Shown here piece after piece: positions 47,658 through 60,539 of a stretch of 64,000 nt of DNA. Below the pieces are notes generated by a model. It saw only the letters and a list, made by a program, of their open reading frames with translations, did not search any database and was not told the origin of the DNA. Within the stretch, counting starts at the first letter, position 1; each line of letters starts with the position of its first letter. Made by a program: the position numbers and the translations under genes. The DNA lies in assembly GCA_003439945.1 (NCBI GenBank), contig QVRM01006583.1, positions 1 to 64,000 on the forward strand. The letters run 5' to 3'. The DNA is from Dermanyssus gallinae. Lineage: Eukaryota > Arthropoda > Arachnida > Mesostigmata > Dermanyssidae.

Positions 47658-47838
47658 CCGACGCCGACCGACCACGAGGCCGTCCATGCGCGACGAGACC
47701 CGACAAGTGATCAACCCCGACCTACCCGACCACGAACGACCACCCGACCAAAGAACCGACGCCGACCGACCACGAGGCCGTCCATACGCGACGAGACCCG
47801 ACAAGTGATCAACCCCGACCTACCCGACCACGAACGAC
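47658..47838 (+). repeat. 83-bp direct repeat in LTR element interior
   Basis: Copy 1 at 47658-47740 and copy 2 at 47756-47838, offset 98 bp, differ at one visible position. The surrounding GACC/CGAC-rich sequence looks repeat-expanded too. Confidence 0.85.
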
Positions 47839-47937
47839 AGAGTTGATCAAGACAGAACCATCGTTCCGAGCAAACGACTTAGTGCTCACACACACACCCA
47901 ACGAGTCCAACGAGTCGATAAATCCGACAAACTCCAG

Positions 47938-48255
47938 AGAAGACACTTCGGACCGTGCATCATAGTGAAAGTGACCAACCCGACAACTGTGGACGTAGAA
48001 TCGACCCAGACAGCCAACACCCCCGGACCCCGACGGAGACGGCAGATAGTCCATGTATGCAGAAGTAAACCGTTCATCCAGACCAACGACTCGAACCACC
48101 AGAGTGACTCGTCTGGCGACAGAGACCATCCAAGCACCGGCCACATACGCAAAATACCAAGTGCCACGAATCAACGTTTACCACCACCGAACCGACCCAG
48201 CCCGGCCGCCAACGGCAACCCCCGAGTTGGACACGAGAGTTTGTATGCTCACTAA
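47938..48255 (+). pseudogene. Remnant of Gypsy integrase C-terminus (GPY/F-like region)
   Basis: The frame reads RRHFGPCIIVKVTNPTTVDV, then RRRRQIVHVCRSKPF and a Pro/Asn-rich tail to TAA-type stop near 48255. GP followed by a V..V.NP strand and the RRQIVHV..LKPF-type motif are features of the GPY/F module at the end of Ty3/Gypsy Pol. The catalytic core is absent. Confidence 0.65.
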
Positions 48256-48305
48256 CCCGAGACACACGCTTGGCTCGGGACGAGCCAGTCCAGAGGGGGG
48301 GGCAG

Positions 48306-48865
48306 TGTAACGAAGTTAGACACAACAACTACACAACAGAACAGCCAACTACGGCGCCGTCGATGATCGACGGCGTCAGTAAGCCGACCAGTCATCCCAC
48401 TCGTCGACCGAGCACATCATCGAACGTGCAACAGCCTCCACATGAGACCGCTCAGCAACATGGCACGTGCATCACCGCGACCTGTCGCGCCACATCGGCA
48501 TCATCATCAGACCTATGCACCGACCTGCGGCGACGGCACCACCAGGGACAATGCACGTTGTGATAATGCGTAGCTTAAACCGACCAATCAGCGAAGAGAA
48601 CGAGTGGAAAATTCCGTTGTCGAATGTTCGAGAAGATTCGATTCCATCATTTAACATTATTACTATATGAACGCTACGGCGTACCTTGAGTGAATAAAAT
48701 AGACCGAGGCAGCATGGCCGATACCCATTCGCTGCCCGGTTACGCTTGACGCCAGACCTACGTTCCGTGTTGTCATTCATCGTACCTAAGTCCCTCGTGT
48801 CGTAGTAACCGCCCGACTGAGCTACCATCCCCAGTAATTCAGCGTAACAGCAGCACATCGTTACA
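48306..48865 (+). repeat. 3' LTR
   Basis: 560 bp; no difference from the 5' LTR was seen by eye. Confidence 0.93.
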
Positions 48866-50492
48866 ATATAGAACGAACGATATACGTATATACATGTCAG
48901 TCTACGTTTGGGCGCATCAGGATACCGAGAGGGAGGTTCATGACAAATATGTTCTAAACAAAAAAAAACAACAATAACAACAACTCACAAACGTCATGTC
49001 GCACTGGCACAGCTGCAGGACCATACGCTCTCAAGGTGTACAGTGCGGTACACATTGTATTGTAGCTGACCAGTGTACCATGTATGTGGCCTGATATTGT
49101 TGTTGTCGATGTTTTGGTTGTGCTTGACACTTACCCATGCAACACGCGCCGAGGTGTGTAATTGAGGTTGGTGTCCTCTGCACTGGGCGGCTGTTATTGT
49201 CGTGGTCCGTTGTCGACGCTCGATGAATAGATCTGCTCTACCCGGGTGCGGGTTTTAAGCGACGTGCGTCGGCAGCGGCGGCAACGGCGGCAGCGTCAGC
49301 GGCGTACTCCGTCGAGTCGAGAGTTGATGTCGACGACGTCTATGATGGCTACAACAACGGCGACTGCGACGCCGACGACAACAGTAGTAGCAATAGGAGC
49401 TGCTGTAGCAGCAGCAGCAGCAACAATCGCAGCAATGTCGTTGCGGAGAGCGCGTTAGATTTCCCACTCGCCGCGGCAGTCACAGCAGCCTAGCGTCGTT
49501 CACGCGGTGACAACGCAAGCAGCTCTACTACGAAGCTGCACTATGATTTGCTCACCACTAGACCGGCACGAGCTGCGGTTGTTGTATGTCGTCTGCGGGT
49601 ATCAGCGCAACAATGAGCGTGATGTTGAGCGTAACGCTGCTGCTGCTGCTGGCAATGTTGCTGTTGATATTGCTGGTGGTGGTGGTGGTGGCGGCAAAGG
49701 TAGTGGAAATGGTAATGGTGGTAGTGGCAGCGGTGATGAGAAAAGGGTCTAGAGTGCTGGTACTACCAGGATCTACGCACACCAGCGTAGGCGCGCAATG
49801 ATGATGGCGCGCGCGCGCGCGAGACACCAAGTCCTCGAGCAGCCTGCAGAAAGCCGCCTGTTCTTCTCCTTTTTCTCCTCTCTGCCCGTGTTCGATCGAA
49901 GGTGCGATCAGCCAACGACGACGACGACCGATCAAACAACCAACCAGTTAGCTGCTAGCTATCTGGCCAGCCAATCAACCCCTAGCGACGTAGCGTACAG
50001 TGGACGTCAACCTCCTTTCTTGGCGAAGGAAACACGGAACACAAAATCGAAGAAGTCACAGACGCCGACACGGACAACGACAACACAGACACGACTAAAC
50101 GGCGGTGGCCGACGTCGAAAATGATGAAATGATGCCGCTTGTCGGCAGCGGGGCGCGTCACAGCTCGGGCAGCTGCAGCAAAGCAACGTAACGGTCAAGT
50201 CGTGTCACGTATAAGCAAGAAATCAACGTGCACGCATTCACACGCGCGTCTATGAACTCGGCGTATGATGCACGTTGATTCTCTGTTGTGTCGTCCGTCG
50301 ATTCGAGCGTCGTGTTCTCGTTGATGTTGTCCGCTGCTGTTGCCACCACCACCACCACGTCGCGTCACGGCACGTCACGCTGCCTCACGTTTTTGCGAGG
50401 ACAAATCTATTGATGATGAGTCAATAGATTGTTGTATATGTGGATATCGATTGACCGGATATGATATAGGATGAATCGCCACCGACGGATGG

Positions 50493-50604
50493 ATGGATAT
50501 ATGTAGAGATCGATCGATAGATGGATAAATGTAGAGATCGATCGATAGATGGATAAATGTAGAGATCGATCGATAGATGGATAAATGTAGAGATCGATCG
50601 ATAG
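50493..50604. repeat. 28-bp tandem repeat, four copies
   Basis: Copies start at 50493, 50521, 50549 and 50577. The last three are identical and the first has one change. The unit contains GTAGAGATCGATCGATAG. Confidence 0.95.
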
Positions 50605-51540
50605 ATAGATATGATTAGATATCGGTAGTAGTAGTAGTAGTAGTAGTAGTGGATATTATGACGGCTAAATTCGTATAAGTCATGATATTCACTATCATCA
50701 TCTTCATCTTCTGCATATTTATGTTTATCATCTTCAACTTCATCATTCCGCGGCCGCCCCCGCCGCCGACGCCGACGCCCACAACGACGACGCCCGCAAC
50801 GACGCTGCGATTGATGATGGGTCACGGGTGATGATGGCAAGTGAAGGTATGGATGTTGGTGTTGGTGTCGAGGTGCTGCTATCGACTAGTGCTGACGATG
50901 ACCCACAGAGCACCAACAACCAGTGGAAGAGAGAAGAAAAATGAAGAAAAGTATGCTGAAGAAGTTGAAGAAGAACAAGAAGATATTGTGCTGCTTCTGC
51001 AGCTCGGCGCTCAGTTTTCGCGCTGCTTCCACTCGCCTACTTCTGCAGCTGCTGAAAGCCGACGACGACAACAGCAGCAGCAAGCACAATCAATGACTGG
51101 CCAAATAACACTCGACGATAATGTTAAGAATAAGAACAATTGTAGGAAAATCACACAGCAACAAGAACTACAATAGTAGCAGTTGTAGTAGTAGTAGTAG
51201 TAGTAGTAGGAGTAGCAATAGCAAACAAGAGCAGCGAAACTAGGAATCTGGAATCGATTCGATCGTTGGTTGTTGATTCGCTGCTCACAGCACTCACCGA
51301 GTTAGCACTGAGCTGCACCCGTAGTGGCAATGGTGCGCAGCAGCGGCAGCAGCAGCAGCAGCAATCGTGTGTCTCTGTTTAGTTATGGTTGCCTCTGTTT
51401 TGTGGGGGGTCGGCGCTGTGGTTCATCATTACACAGCACACTCAGCCAGGCTCACTCAGACTCACCGACAGACGCGTGTCCTCACCCACTTCTCCCGGCT
51501 GGCAGACGACCCACAAGCTATTCAGCTTTGTATATAAGTC

Positions 51541-51729
<189 letters not shown>

Positions 51730-52181
51730 GAAATATATATGCGCATCTGTATTTGTGTGGCGATCAGACGGACGCATAAACGAGGGGGACGGAGGGACAA
51801 ATGTGAGATGGGGGAAGGGGCGGCGCAGGCAACTCGTATGCAAATTGTTACTTATATTAATACCATCATAATTATTACGATGATGACGACGAAGACAACG
51901 ATGATGATGATGGTGGCAATAATAATAATCCATATTTATACTACTACTTCTACTACTATTTGGTTGCACGGAACTAGCAGGGGTAGCAGCATTACCCGAA
52001 GTACCACGCAGTACGACTACACAGAGAGGCGGCCACAGCAACGCCGTTGGATGGTGGTGTGAAGCCCTCGCCGGCCGCTCGATCGCCCGTGCGTCCGCCG
52101 TCTCGGTAACTTCCGCGCCGCGGCAAGCGAAGGAAAGCGCCACGTTGCCATGGCAACCATGTGGCCGTGAGGCGCGTACGG

Positions 52182-52215
52182 TCGAGGGAGAAGGTTCCCT
52201 TACCTTCTCCCTCGA
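52182..52215. repeat. Perfect 14-bp hairpin
   Basis: TCGAGGGAGAAGGT (52182-52195) and its exact complement (52202-52215) around a 6-nt loop. Confidence 0.9.
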
Positions 52216-52693
52216 GCAGGCGATCGGCAGGCATGCACCGATCTCCTTGCTGCCAGCAGTAGTCAAGGAGGCTGGCTGTCCAGCTACGGGGGGCGGAGGC
52301 CATCGGTCGACACGAAGCGAAAGGACGGCGAGATTACCGTTGTCTGTCTGTCTGTGTGGGTTTCTGTTTGTCTGTTTGTCTGTCTTTCTGTCCTCTGTGC
52401 CCGCAGCGACGTCGACGTGGCTTGGTGGCTCTAATGGCAGTCACCGCCGGAAACACCACCGCCGGGAGCGAAAGACCAGCCGTAGTTGAACTACATGTCG
52501 TCATCGTCATAGTAGTAGTAGTAGTAGTAATAGTTAGTGGTCGTAGCAGGAACTACACGTGAAGGCTCTTGGGGGTTGCTCTGCTGTTGTTGCTGTTGCT
52601 GTTTTTCTTGTTGCTGTTGTCCTTGTTGTTGCTGTTGTTCTTGTTGTTGCTGTTGTCGTCGTCCATCTATCGGGTTGTTGTCTTGCGTGGGAC

Positions 52694-52713
52694 GGGGGGG
52701 GGGGGGGGGGGGG
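52694..52713 (+). repeat. Poly-G homopolymer, 20 bp
   Basis: Uninterrupted G run in GC-rich DNA. A second run of 18 G lies at 52880-52897. Confidence 0.9.
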
Positions 52714-52879
52714 CGGAGTGGGTGGTGAAGCGGTGGGGATTCATGTTGTTCATATATTCATGTTGACGTCCTTTGCACAGCCAGGGACGACGACCAGGGA
52801 CAACCAGCGAGGCAAACTTATACGCACAATGATAGCGGCCCGTGCTGATGCTGTTGCTACCTCCTTGCAGAAACAGGGA

Positions 52880-52897
52880 TCGGGGGGGGGGGGGGGG
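52880..52897 (+). repeat. Poly-G homopolymer, 18 bp
   Basis: Uninterrupted G run, followed by GGGG after AA. Confidence 0.9.
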
Positions 52898-53559
52898 GAA
52901 GGGGACAAAAGGAGATGACGAGGGGGTGCAAAAAAAAAGCCAAGGGAACTGTGTCGACCACAACAAAGAGTCCCTCATTCTTCTTCCGGCCGGTACATCT
53001 TTGTCCTTTCACTGGCCTGGCGAACGATGACTCGTCTTTCGTGTGGTGGATCTTCCATCGCGCGTGGTTCACTCGTTGGCCGGCGATGGCGGACGATGGC
53101 GGAAAAGAACAGCCATCGGCGATGACATTCCTCTTGGTATAATACCTGGCACCTAGACTCAAAGCAAAAACGTTCAAATGATTCAGGTCGTCCCGCCGGC
53201 GGCGAGCACAGAGCGGCGGTAACAAAAAAGAATGAAACCAAAATATTATAGTCACGTGCTCGTAGAACGTGCCTCACGCCACAACCGAAGACTCAGCCAT
53301 CGGTCAGGCAGACAGACAAGCAGACGTCGCTGTGGAAGTGATGTGGCACGTCAAATCTAGAGCGAAACTTGATCGAGCAGCTCGCAGCAGGGCAATGACA
53401 AATGCGGGAAGGTCATAGACATAAGGGTGAGTGATGACGACACGGCAGGTCGTCGTCGTAAGTGTGTCGTACTGCACCTGGCGGGTATTTGAAACAGCCA
53501 CACAGTAAAAATGTCCTGCTTTACCTAGACAAGCACTGTAAGAGAAATTTCGACGTCAA

Positions 53560-55160
53560 AAATAGACACTAGATTGAAAATGATGATGGTGATAATGAGC
53601 CCATCAGAAAAAAAAAACACGAGATAGAGATGGAACCGTAGATGATGATGATTCAAAGTTATGTTTCATTACAGCGATAAGGACGAGCGTTAAAAATAGC
53701 CACGTAGCTGGTACACGTGTGAGTGTGCACATGCATGCGTTACAACCATTACGTTTTTAAATAGAGCATCAAATCATTTGTTTTAGCCTGACAGCAAGGT
53801 AGGCCAAAACCACGCGGACGTACGTGGTCGGGCTTCTGAATAATTCGCTAAACTATGCCACCTGAGTCGACAGCAACGTACTAAATGCCAACTGTGTTTT
53901 CTCACTTTCCGCACGTCATGTCTCTACAACATGCGCACCTGCTCTACCTATAGCACAATCCGCCCGCCATGGCGCTTGTGAAAATTATATCTGTCAAAAA
54001 ATCATTCACTCGCGCTCTTTAGAGACAGAACAAGGCTACGTTGGTGTGTCAACATTTCACAGACGATGTTGGCGGTGGATTGTATCGTTTTATATGTACG
54101 TCTTACATTCCTGTGTAATAGATATTAAGTGGCTATGTGCATAGTGCACGTCGGGCATTGCTTCCTTCCCGAGACAACTCCTGCGAGTCTTCTTACTGTA
54201 GACTGGAGCTCATGGTTATTGGGCAGTGCCTCTATTCGAGGCCTGCGGAGAAACCACCTCCTTTTAGAGAGCTAAGCGCTCCCGTGCTTGCTACGAGTGT
54301 GTACGCGCCGCAGAGTGAGACTATACGAACTTACTGTGCGAGAAAATCGAGAACATAATATTGGGGTAAAAGGTACAACATAAGTGTTTTCATATATATA
54401 TATGTATATATATATTATAGTTTATTAAGTACTTTCAAGAAAATTAGTAAATTATGCAGCATCTGCGGACACATGGGAATACCGATTTGCTCATAGATGT
54501 TTTCACTTGCTGCACCATTTGTCTGGTAAGGTGCAAAATTGGTTGTTACCGTTCTGAAAGACACACATTTTAGCCGCTCGTAATAGACCAAAATGCCCTT
54601 GCCTTGATAGCGTATAAATGCACCCATCATAATTTTTGTTTTTATTACTGGGCTCATATGGATGGGCTTTCTCCAGCAGAGGAACGTAGCAGCCGGGTAA
54701 TGACAGCCACGCCAACAGAAGCAACCAGAAAGTCCAGAGATCGAAGTGATTGTAATTGCAAAGATTGCGGCTCTGAAGCCAATAGACGGTTAACCATTTA
54801 AACGCAGCCAAGGTTAGTGTAATAGCACCGTGGCAATAATGATGAGAGATATAAGGACGTGTGAAAGTTAGACCAGAAAACAGCTTCGCGAGTGTCGATA
54901 GCACCATATCACATCATATTGGTGTAGAATGACGCTACGCACGCACTTCTTGGCGGCCAAGCGACAAATGCTGAGATGCCGGCGGAAGCATCACTTAAGA
55001 TTATATTTATATATATATATAGCTGGTTAGGAACGGTTATAGAGATATGTATCATTTAGTTTACCTTGTAGATGGTGATTGTCGTTACGAGTGTAACGTC
55101 AACCGTCAAGTGACGTTTAAGGATAATAGTAATAGGTTGGTTCTACTATCTATGCATTAC
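53560..55160. other. Stretch without recognised gene
   Basis: Only short frames without motifs, and a small TA run near 54390-54415. Nothing was recognised. Confidence 0.3.
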
Positions 55161-55163
55161 CAC

Positions 55164-55175
55164 TTACCTATTTGC

Positions 55176-55215
<40 letters not shown>

Positions 55216-56430
55216 CAAAGATCAATTTGTCGGAGATCTTCTAACACCAAGGTTGAGGAAGCCGCCTTCACTCTCATGTATTCAATAAGCCTAGTAAAAC
55301 ACAGTTTGGGTGTCACTGTTACTTCCAAGTATCCAAAGTTGTTGACCATCTCTAGCGCATGCCCACCAATTTTTCTCACTGTTATAGTCACCTTGAGCAT
55401 ATGCTCCTCCTTTGCTAAAACGCATCACTTTTGTTTTCGACACTTTGATGTTCAGCTTATTTTCTTCGCAGTTTCATTCAAGTTAAATTAGAGGTGCTGT
55501 CTCTACTTTCCCATGATAACAAAGTCGTCTGCGTAATAAGAGCTACGTTTAAAATTGTGATACGTTGGCCGGCTAAACTATCTCGAATAAAGTCATACAT
55601 TTGACCTTTAATATTAAGATCTTCACGGAGAGTGAGTAAAAGCCGATCTCTCGGGACTGCATCAAATGCTGCGTTTTAAAATCAATAAAAGCTGCGTAAG
55701 TCACATGTTTTTGAGTCTCCAGGTGTTCTATTACATCTATAAGTATCTTTTTCAGCCGAACGCCCTGGAAGAAATTCATTTTGCTCTGCCTGAAAATCCT
55801 TAAAACATTCTAGAAAGAGCACTTCGGCAAGGAGCGATGTAAGAACCTTGTACACTATGCTGGTCGTAATCCGCGGCAGTGTCCTGGCTTTGCAGTATCA
55901 CCCTTTGCCTTAACAATTGGCTGCAGAAAATTTGTCTCCTGACGTCTGTACGGCTCACCGAAAGCAGCGCTCGTAAATGTCGACGTCATTTCGACGTTCA
56001 AGAGGTGGAAGACGATGAATGGCTTGCTCCAGCTTATGCGCGTTGATCCGTCGCGACAGATGTGGATTACATTTGCTGGCTGTGACTACTTTGACCGCCT
56101 CATCGACGCTGATGCAGCAAACGTGTAATGAACCCGCATTAATAGAAGAACTATAGCACCGTAATTGCCAGTTTGATCACGACGCGCTGGAACTGGAACT
56201 TTGTAATCTGAAGCTTTACAGACAGACCCGCTTTTCTTAGTAACAGATGGAAAGAAGATCTGCAACAAAACAGAGCAGTGATCTGCAAAATAACCTGGCA
56301 CGGATACCACAAATACCTCTGTCTTAAGGGAGAACTTTCTAAATCAACGAATGTGTTTGTAAACATTGTGGCGAATTTGACGTCTACCGATATCACGTAA
56401 TGAGATGTAAAGAACGGAACCATAGCTCAG
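55164..56430 (-). pseudogene. Decayed non-LTR retrotransposon (RT with YADD remnant)
   Basis: Read on the minus strand, upstream frames (56430-56090) carry weak endonuclease-end-like text with DHCSVL. Then come fragments like RRQETNFLQPIVKAKGDTAK, LKKILIDVIEHLETQKHVTY followed by AAFIDFK, YADDFVIMGK (YADD codons 55524-55535) and GHALEMVNNFGYLEVTVTPK. The order matches an RT domain and its thumb. Multiple frameshifts and stops. Family differs from the intact element at 26647-30074. Confidence 0.72.
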
Positions 56431-56449
56431 CAAACTGCTGCTGTAATTG

Positions 56450-57780
56450 GTGTACTTGAGCGGAATAATCCGTAAATATTGTGAAAATCTACCACTATAT
56501 ATATATATATATATATATGCACTACTGTGATTAAGATTGATTTATGTAAAAAAGTACTCCAAACTTGGGTGTCTCGAATTCATTTGTACAACTTATAAAA
56601 AATGAAAAATGTCATTACTTCCTCGATGTTGTAATTCATTATACATTGCATTATAATTGTCTAAAAATAAAAAAATCTTGTTTATGCTATTTTAAATATC
56701 TCAGAATCTTTTCCAAACTCCCTATATACGAGTATATATACCTGGCTGTCACTGCTAAGGTTATAACCCGACATAAATTCCGGTTTACCCGCTAGGCTTT
56801 CAGAGGTGCACTTGAGATCGTTGAGATCAACAAGCATTGCACAGCTGGTGCCAAATCTAGCATTTTGTTAGAAATAAGAGTTGGATTGAATTTTCTAGCA
56901 TCCGTATTGAATTGGCTAAGCTTTGGCAGTACAGTATCCAACATAGTGCTATTTCGATTGAACTACTAACATTTCCTGCGACCTCCACTAAATAGCTTAG
57001 CAAGGTAGCCGACAATATACATAGTTGGATCCAATAAGACCAGCTTTATGCAAAATGTATGAGCTTGCTTGTGGCCTGCCACCTTATGAAGGAGCTGTGA
57101 AGTAAATGTATGCATTTTGGGCCTCGTGGCTACAGACGACTACAACACTTAATCGAACCCAATTTGTCTGCTTCTGTTATTCTAAAGAACGTGGTGCCAT
57201 CGACGTATAGCATCGAGAACTTAGCATCATAAATTTAAAGGCCATTTATAGGGTTGATATGTGCCTGTTTGGCTATTCATCCGCCGTGCTCCTAGACTAC
57301 AATACACTGCGCTCTGCCCGAGACGAGAAGGTCTATCCACAATTAAGTGGAGCTCAATTGTGAACAGTGGAGCTGCTTTTTGGGTCAAAACGGAGGAGAA
57401 AGGTCTGCCAACCGTTACTCATACAACTCTACCCGGAACTTAGGTAACGGCACGGGATCGAGATTGCCCGTCATAAATGAGTAACTTCGTAAAGTTGACT
57501 CAGCTGTCCAGCCTTCGACTACTGAACTTCCTGACCACGCCGTTCAGACTTTTGGATGTGTACATATAATTCGCCTTCGTGAAGACGTCTAAATAGTTAT
57601 TTGGAGACAGCGTTTCGCGTTCAATAGCCCGGACTCAGTGACGTGGGAGATGTCTTGGAACGTATTGCAAAGGTATATAAATAGACACCTCGAGCTAGCT
57701 GTGTTTTTTATTGTAGCTATATGAATAGATTTATTATTCGCTTAACATGTTTGCCTAAATACACATGCCAAGCGAGTTAT
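56450..57780. other. AT-rich stretch without recognised gene
   Basis: A short TA run near 56495-56518. Short frames only, no motif recognised. Confidence 0.3.
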
Positions 57781-57789
57781 TTTTTAATG

Positions 57790-57985
57790 GGTAAGTAGCA
57801 CCTGATACGGCAATCAGGGGCGTTTAAAATGGCAGCATAAGCCGACGTGTTGACATATATAGGGGTTACCCCAACAGTCGTTGTGGCAGCGTGGTCGTGG
57901 ACTCTCAGCGCTCGGTATGGCTTATCATTTATTGTTAGGGAGCATCGTCCAAAGAACACTCGATCAACAACAGGTGTCCGTCCTT
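57790..57985 (-). mobile_element. SINE-like repeat related to 3322-3570
   Basis: The minus strand shares GTTCTTTGGACGATGCTC, CACGCTGCCACAACGACTGT and neighbouring words with the repeat at 3322-3570. The tRNA-like head is not recognisable here. Confidence 0.45.
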
Positions 57986-57999
57986 GTTGATCGGAGCGA

Positions 58000-58880
58000 T
58001 GAAAGTGACTATACTGAACTTTGATGAGTGCAACCCATCGGTGCTCACAAAATGCTTACAACATTACTTCGCAGTACGTCACGCCGCTGATGCTAAAGAC
58101 TAATCTCATCTCAAAAATATGCTGCTAAGTGTTTCTTATGCGCGAAATTAGCAAGCAAACATCCCGATTGAATTGTTCGTCGTTCAATCACAACATGCAA
58201 CCTAGCCAGTTGCATATAGAATCTGCACAATGCACAATTGCGGTGCCTTCATTCGATTGCTACGTTTTTCAAGTTCAAACGTGGTTTATACAATGGAACT
58301 GCAATTTGCAATGCTTAAGTTTTGGGTAAATAAGAATAGTTAAAAAATAAATCAAATACCGAGACACAAGTCATACTCGACAATATTTCAAAGAATGCTT
58401 TAAATAAGCGCTTTAAACAACACGTAATTGCAATGCGTATCTTTACAAGGAATTCTATACAGCGTTTTTTGCAATACGGAGCAGTAAGTGAGGCAACACG
58501 CTCTTCCATATACTCGCAAATAAGGTGGTACACACGCACAGCACCTAAATAGTACACAACGACAGCAGGTAAAAGCACAGTAAAGTGTTTTTAAACTAAT
58601 TCAATTTGAAAAGGTGATCCCTTATACAAAGCACTAATCATTTCAGCTTAGGATATAACTAGATCACGGGCCTGATTCAGACACCGAGGAGGTGTTTTGA
58701 GGGTGAGGCATCAAATATTTTTAGGAAAGCAGGTCCAGGTTTCGGGCAAGCGACATGCAAGTGAGTATTGACTAGACTTCAAGGATACTGAGGACACTGC
58801 GAAACTTGTTACACGCCTAGCTGATGTCCGATTTGGGGTACGATTTAGTGCAAACGCAATCTTCGCGGTACAATACGTCG

Positions 58881-58931
<51 letters not shown>

Positions 58932-59480
58932 TTGTTAAAAATGTGTAATTATGGAAATCTTGCGCTTAATAAAAAAATACTGAAGTTAAATAAATTTGCC
59001 GTCCAAAGAAGATGGTCCCATTTAATTAAAAAAAATATTTATATATAAATATATATATATATATATATGGCGCGTTAATTGTAGCTTGTCAAAGAACGTT
59101 CCAGAGGCCTCCGACATCGCACTTTTTGATAAACGCAGTTGCGCAGTTATGTATGTAGACCGTTTTACTGCGCTGGCTCACCCTAGAACGTTCTGCTAGT
59201 TCTAAAATTAGCCGTTGTCGGGGCTCGCCGCATCAACGGAGTTTGTTACGGCACCGGCTAAGCGCACACATGTTTGACTGCGCGTTTATCACTAAACTAA
59301 GAACGGAAAGCTCCCAGCGAGCTTTCGACTTATCGGTCTGCATTATTCAACGTAACTATTAGCCATAGACCGAAAGCTCTCTTGTCCATTTGTGACGCTG
59401 CAATTCGCTCGCTCTCCTGGAATCCTACACAATCAATCAATCAATCAATCCTTGCGTTCGTCCAGAAAGACCTGTCTCCT
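58000..59480. other. AT-rich intergenic stretch
   Basis: TA run at about 58880-58928 and a shorter one near 59046-59068; (AATC)n near 59429-59449. No gene seen. Confidence 0.3.
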
Positions 59481-59587
59481 CCTCGTCAAGCGTCATGCTA
59501 TCACTTGTTTATCCTCTCTCCTCCTGTGGTCCGTTTTGCGTCTTCCCTCCACCCTTCACCCGGCTGCCTCGGTTAACTTTACAACAG

Positions 59588-59830
59588 GATACGGCAACAG
59601 GACCTAAACGGACGCTCGGCGTCACGGCGGCGCCCACGGTGAAACGTCGTGAATTCTACCAGATTGTCAGCCGTCACTATGGCGTGTACGCACTTGACCT
59701 GAGCGTTTCGCGCACTTGGACGGACGGAAACGAATCTTCTATGTTTGCCCTTTTAGCTGAGACCTTTGCGTCCAACATCCTACCCAGACAACAGGCGGTG
59801 CCTTTGCAAATGCGATGTGAGCCCTTTTAC
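59588..59830 (+). CDS. Possible isolated exon, unknown product
   Basis: A pyrimidine-rich tract ending TTTACAACAG precedes an open frame reading TATGPKRTLGVTAAPTVKRR, EFYQIVSRHYGVYALDLSVS and TWTDGNESSMFALLAETFAS. The composition looks protein-like and GC-richer than its surroundings. A GATGTGAGC word near 59814-59822 could serve as donor. No family was recognised, and no partner exon was found; it may be a transposon piece. Confidence 0.2.
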
Positions 59831-60539
59831 CCAGCGATTACCCATTCGATCTAGACTCGTCGCTCCATACAATTCTTGCACGCGAATCTGCACAGTTCCC
59901 TTGCACCTTATAAGAATAGCCAGGACATTCCGATGTATATATATATATATATATGTATGTGCAATCAGTTTGAAGAAGCCGTAACCTGGACCTGCCATAC
60001 TTGGTCAACGCCAACCGAACTCAACGACATAGCTTCAGCCGGCGGGTCTAGGCGTATTTCCGAATCAGCACCGGCGGAAAAAGTGCTATGCCGACATCAG
60101 ATTTCCAACTAGTGTCTTGTGGAAAGGTTGTTGTAACGCTATGAGAAGCGACACATAGATAATACCTTTCAGTCTGGAATCTAAAAGAATGTTCAGTTCG
60201 CTGACGCTGCGATAGTGCACAGCTTTCATAGCGGCCATTGTCCTGATGCGGCGGCAGAGATAAATCTCATAAAATGTCCCCCAATATTTCTATTAAATTG
60301 AGACGAGTCTTAATGGTTCTTATTTTTTATTGATTGCTAATTTATCAATCTGTGCAGTGTATTCCTGGATATTCTTGAAGTAAAAAACTTAATCAATCCG
60401 GCCGTCAATGGAAACACCTATCGGCCCCATACAACGCAGAGACAAAATAATGGCGTAGCATTTGGAGTAATCATGGAGCATAAGTCCGAGACTTCCTGTG
60501 ACCTGCACATTAGCCTTTTTTTAACCTGCAAGAAACAAT

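Larger units (their letters stand above)
46587..48865 (+). mobile_element. Non-autonomous Ty3/Gypsy-type LTR retrotransposon, 2279 bp
   Basis: Two 560-bp LTRs (46587-47146, 48306-48865) that read as identical base for base flank a 1159-bp interior. Flanking 4-bp TSDs are ATAT (46583-46586 and 48866-48869). LTR ends are TGTAACGA..TCGTTACA. A primer-binding-site candidate starts with TGG at 47149 and a G-rich polypurine tract abuts the 3' LTR (about 48292-48305). Gag, protease, RT and RNase H are absent; only an integrase tail-like stretch remains. It must have moved with proteins from a complete relative. Identical LTRs imply a recent insertion. Confidence 0.93.

Noticed and set aside
47361..47846. 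Thr/Arg/Pro-rich plus frame and Arg/Gly-rich minus frame in the LTR element
   Set aside because: Both are produced by CGAC/GACC repeats; no gag-like motif such as a zinc knuckle is visible.
46644..48858. Pairs of identical 66-128 codon frames in both LTRs
   Set aside because: They repeat because the LTRs are duplicates; LTR sequence of this kind is not expected to code.
50421..51180. Plus and minus frames in 50.4-51.2 kb (acidic or Tyr-rich)
   Set aside because: Driven by tandem and trinucleotide repeats; no conserved features.
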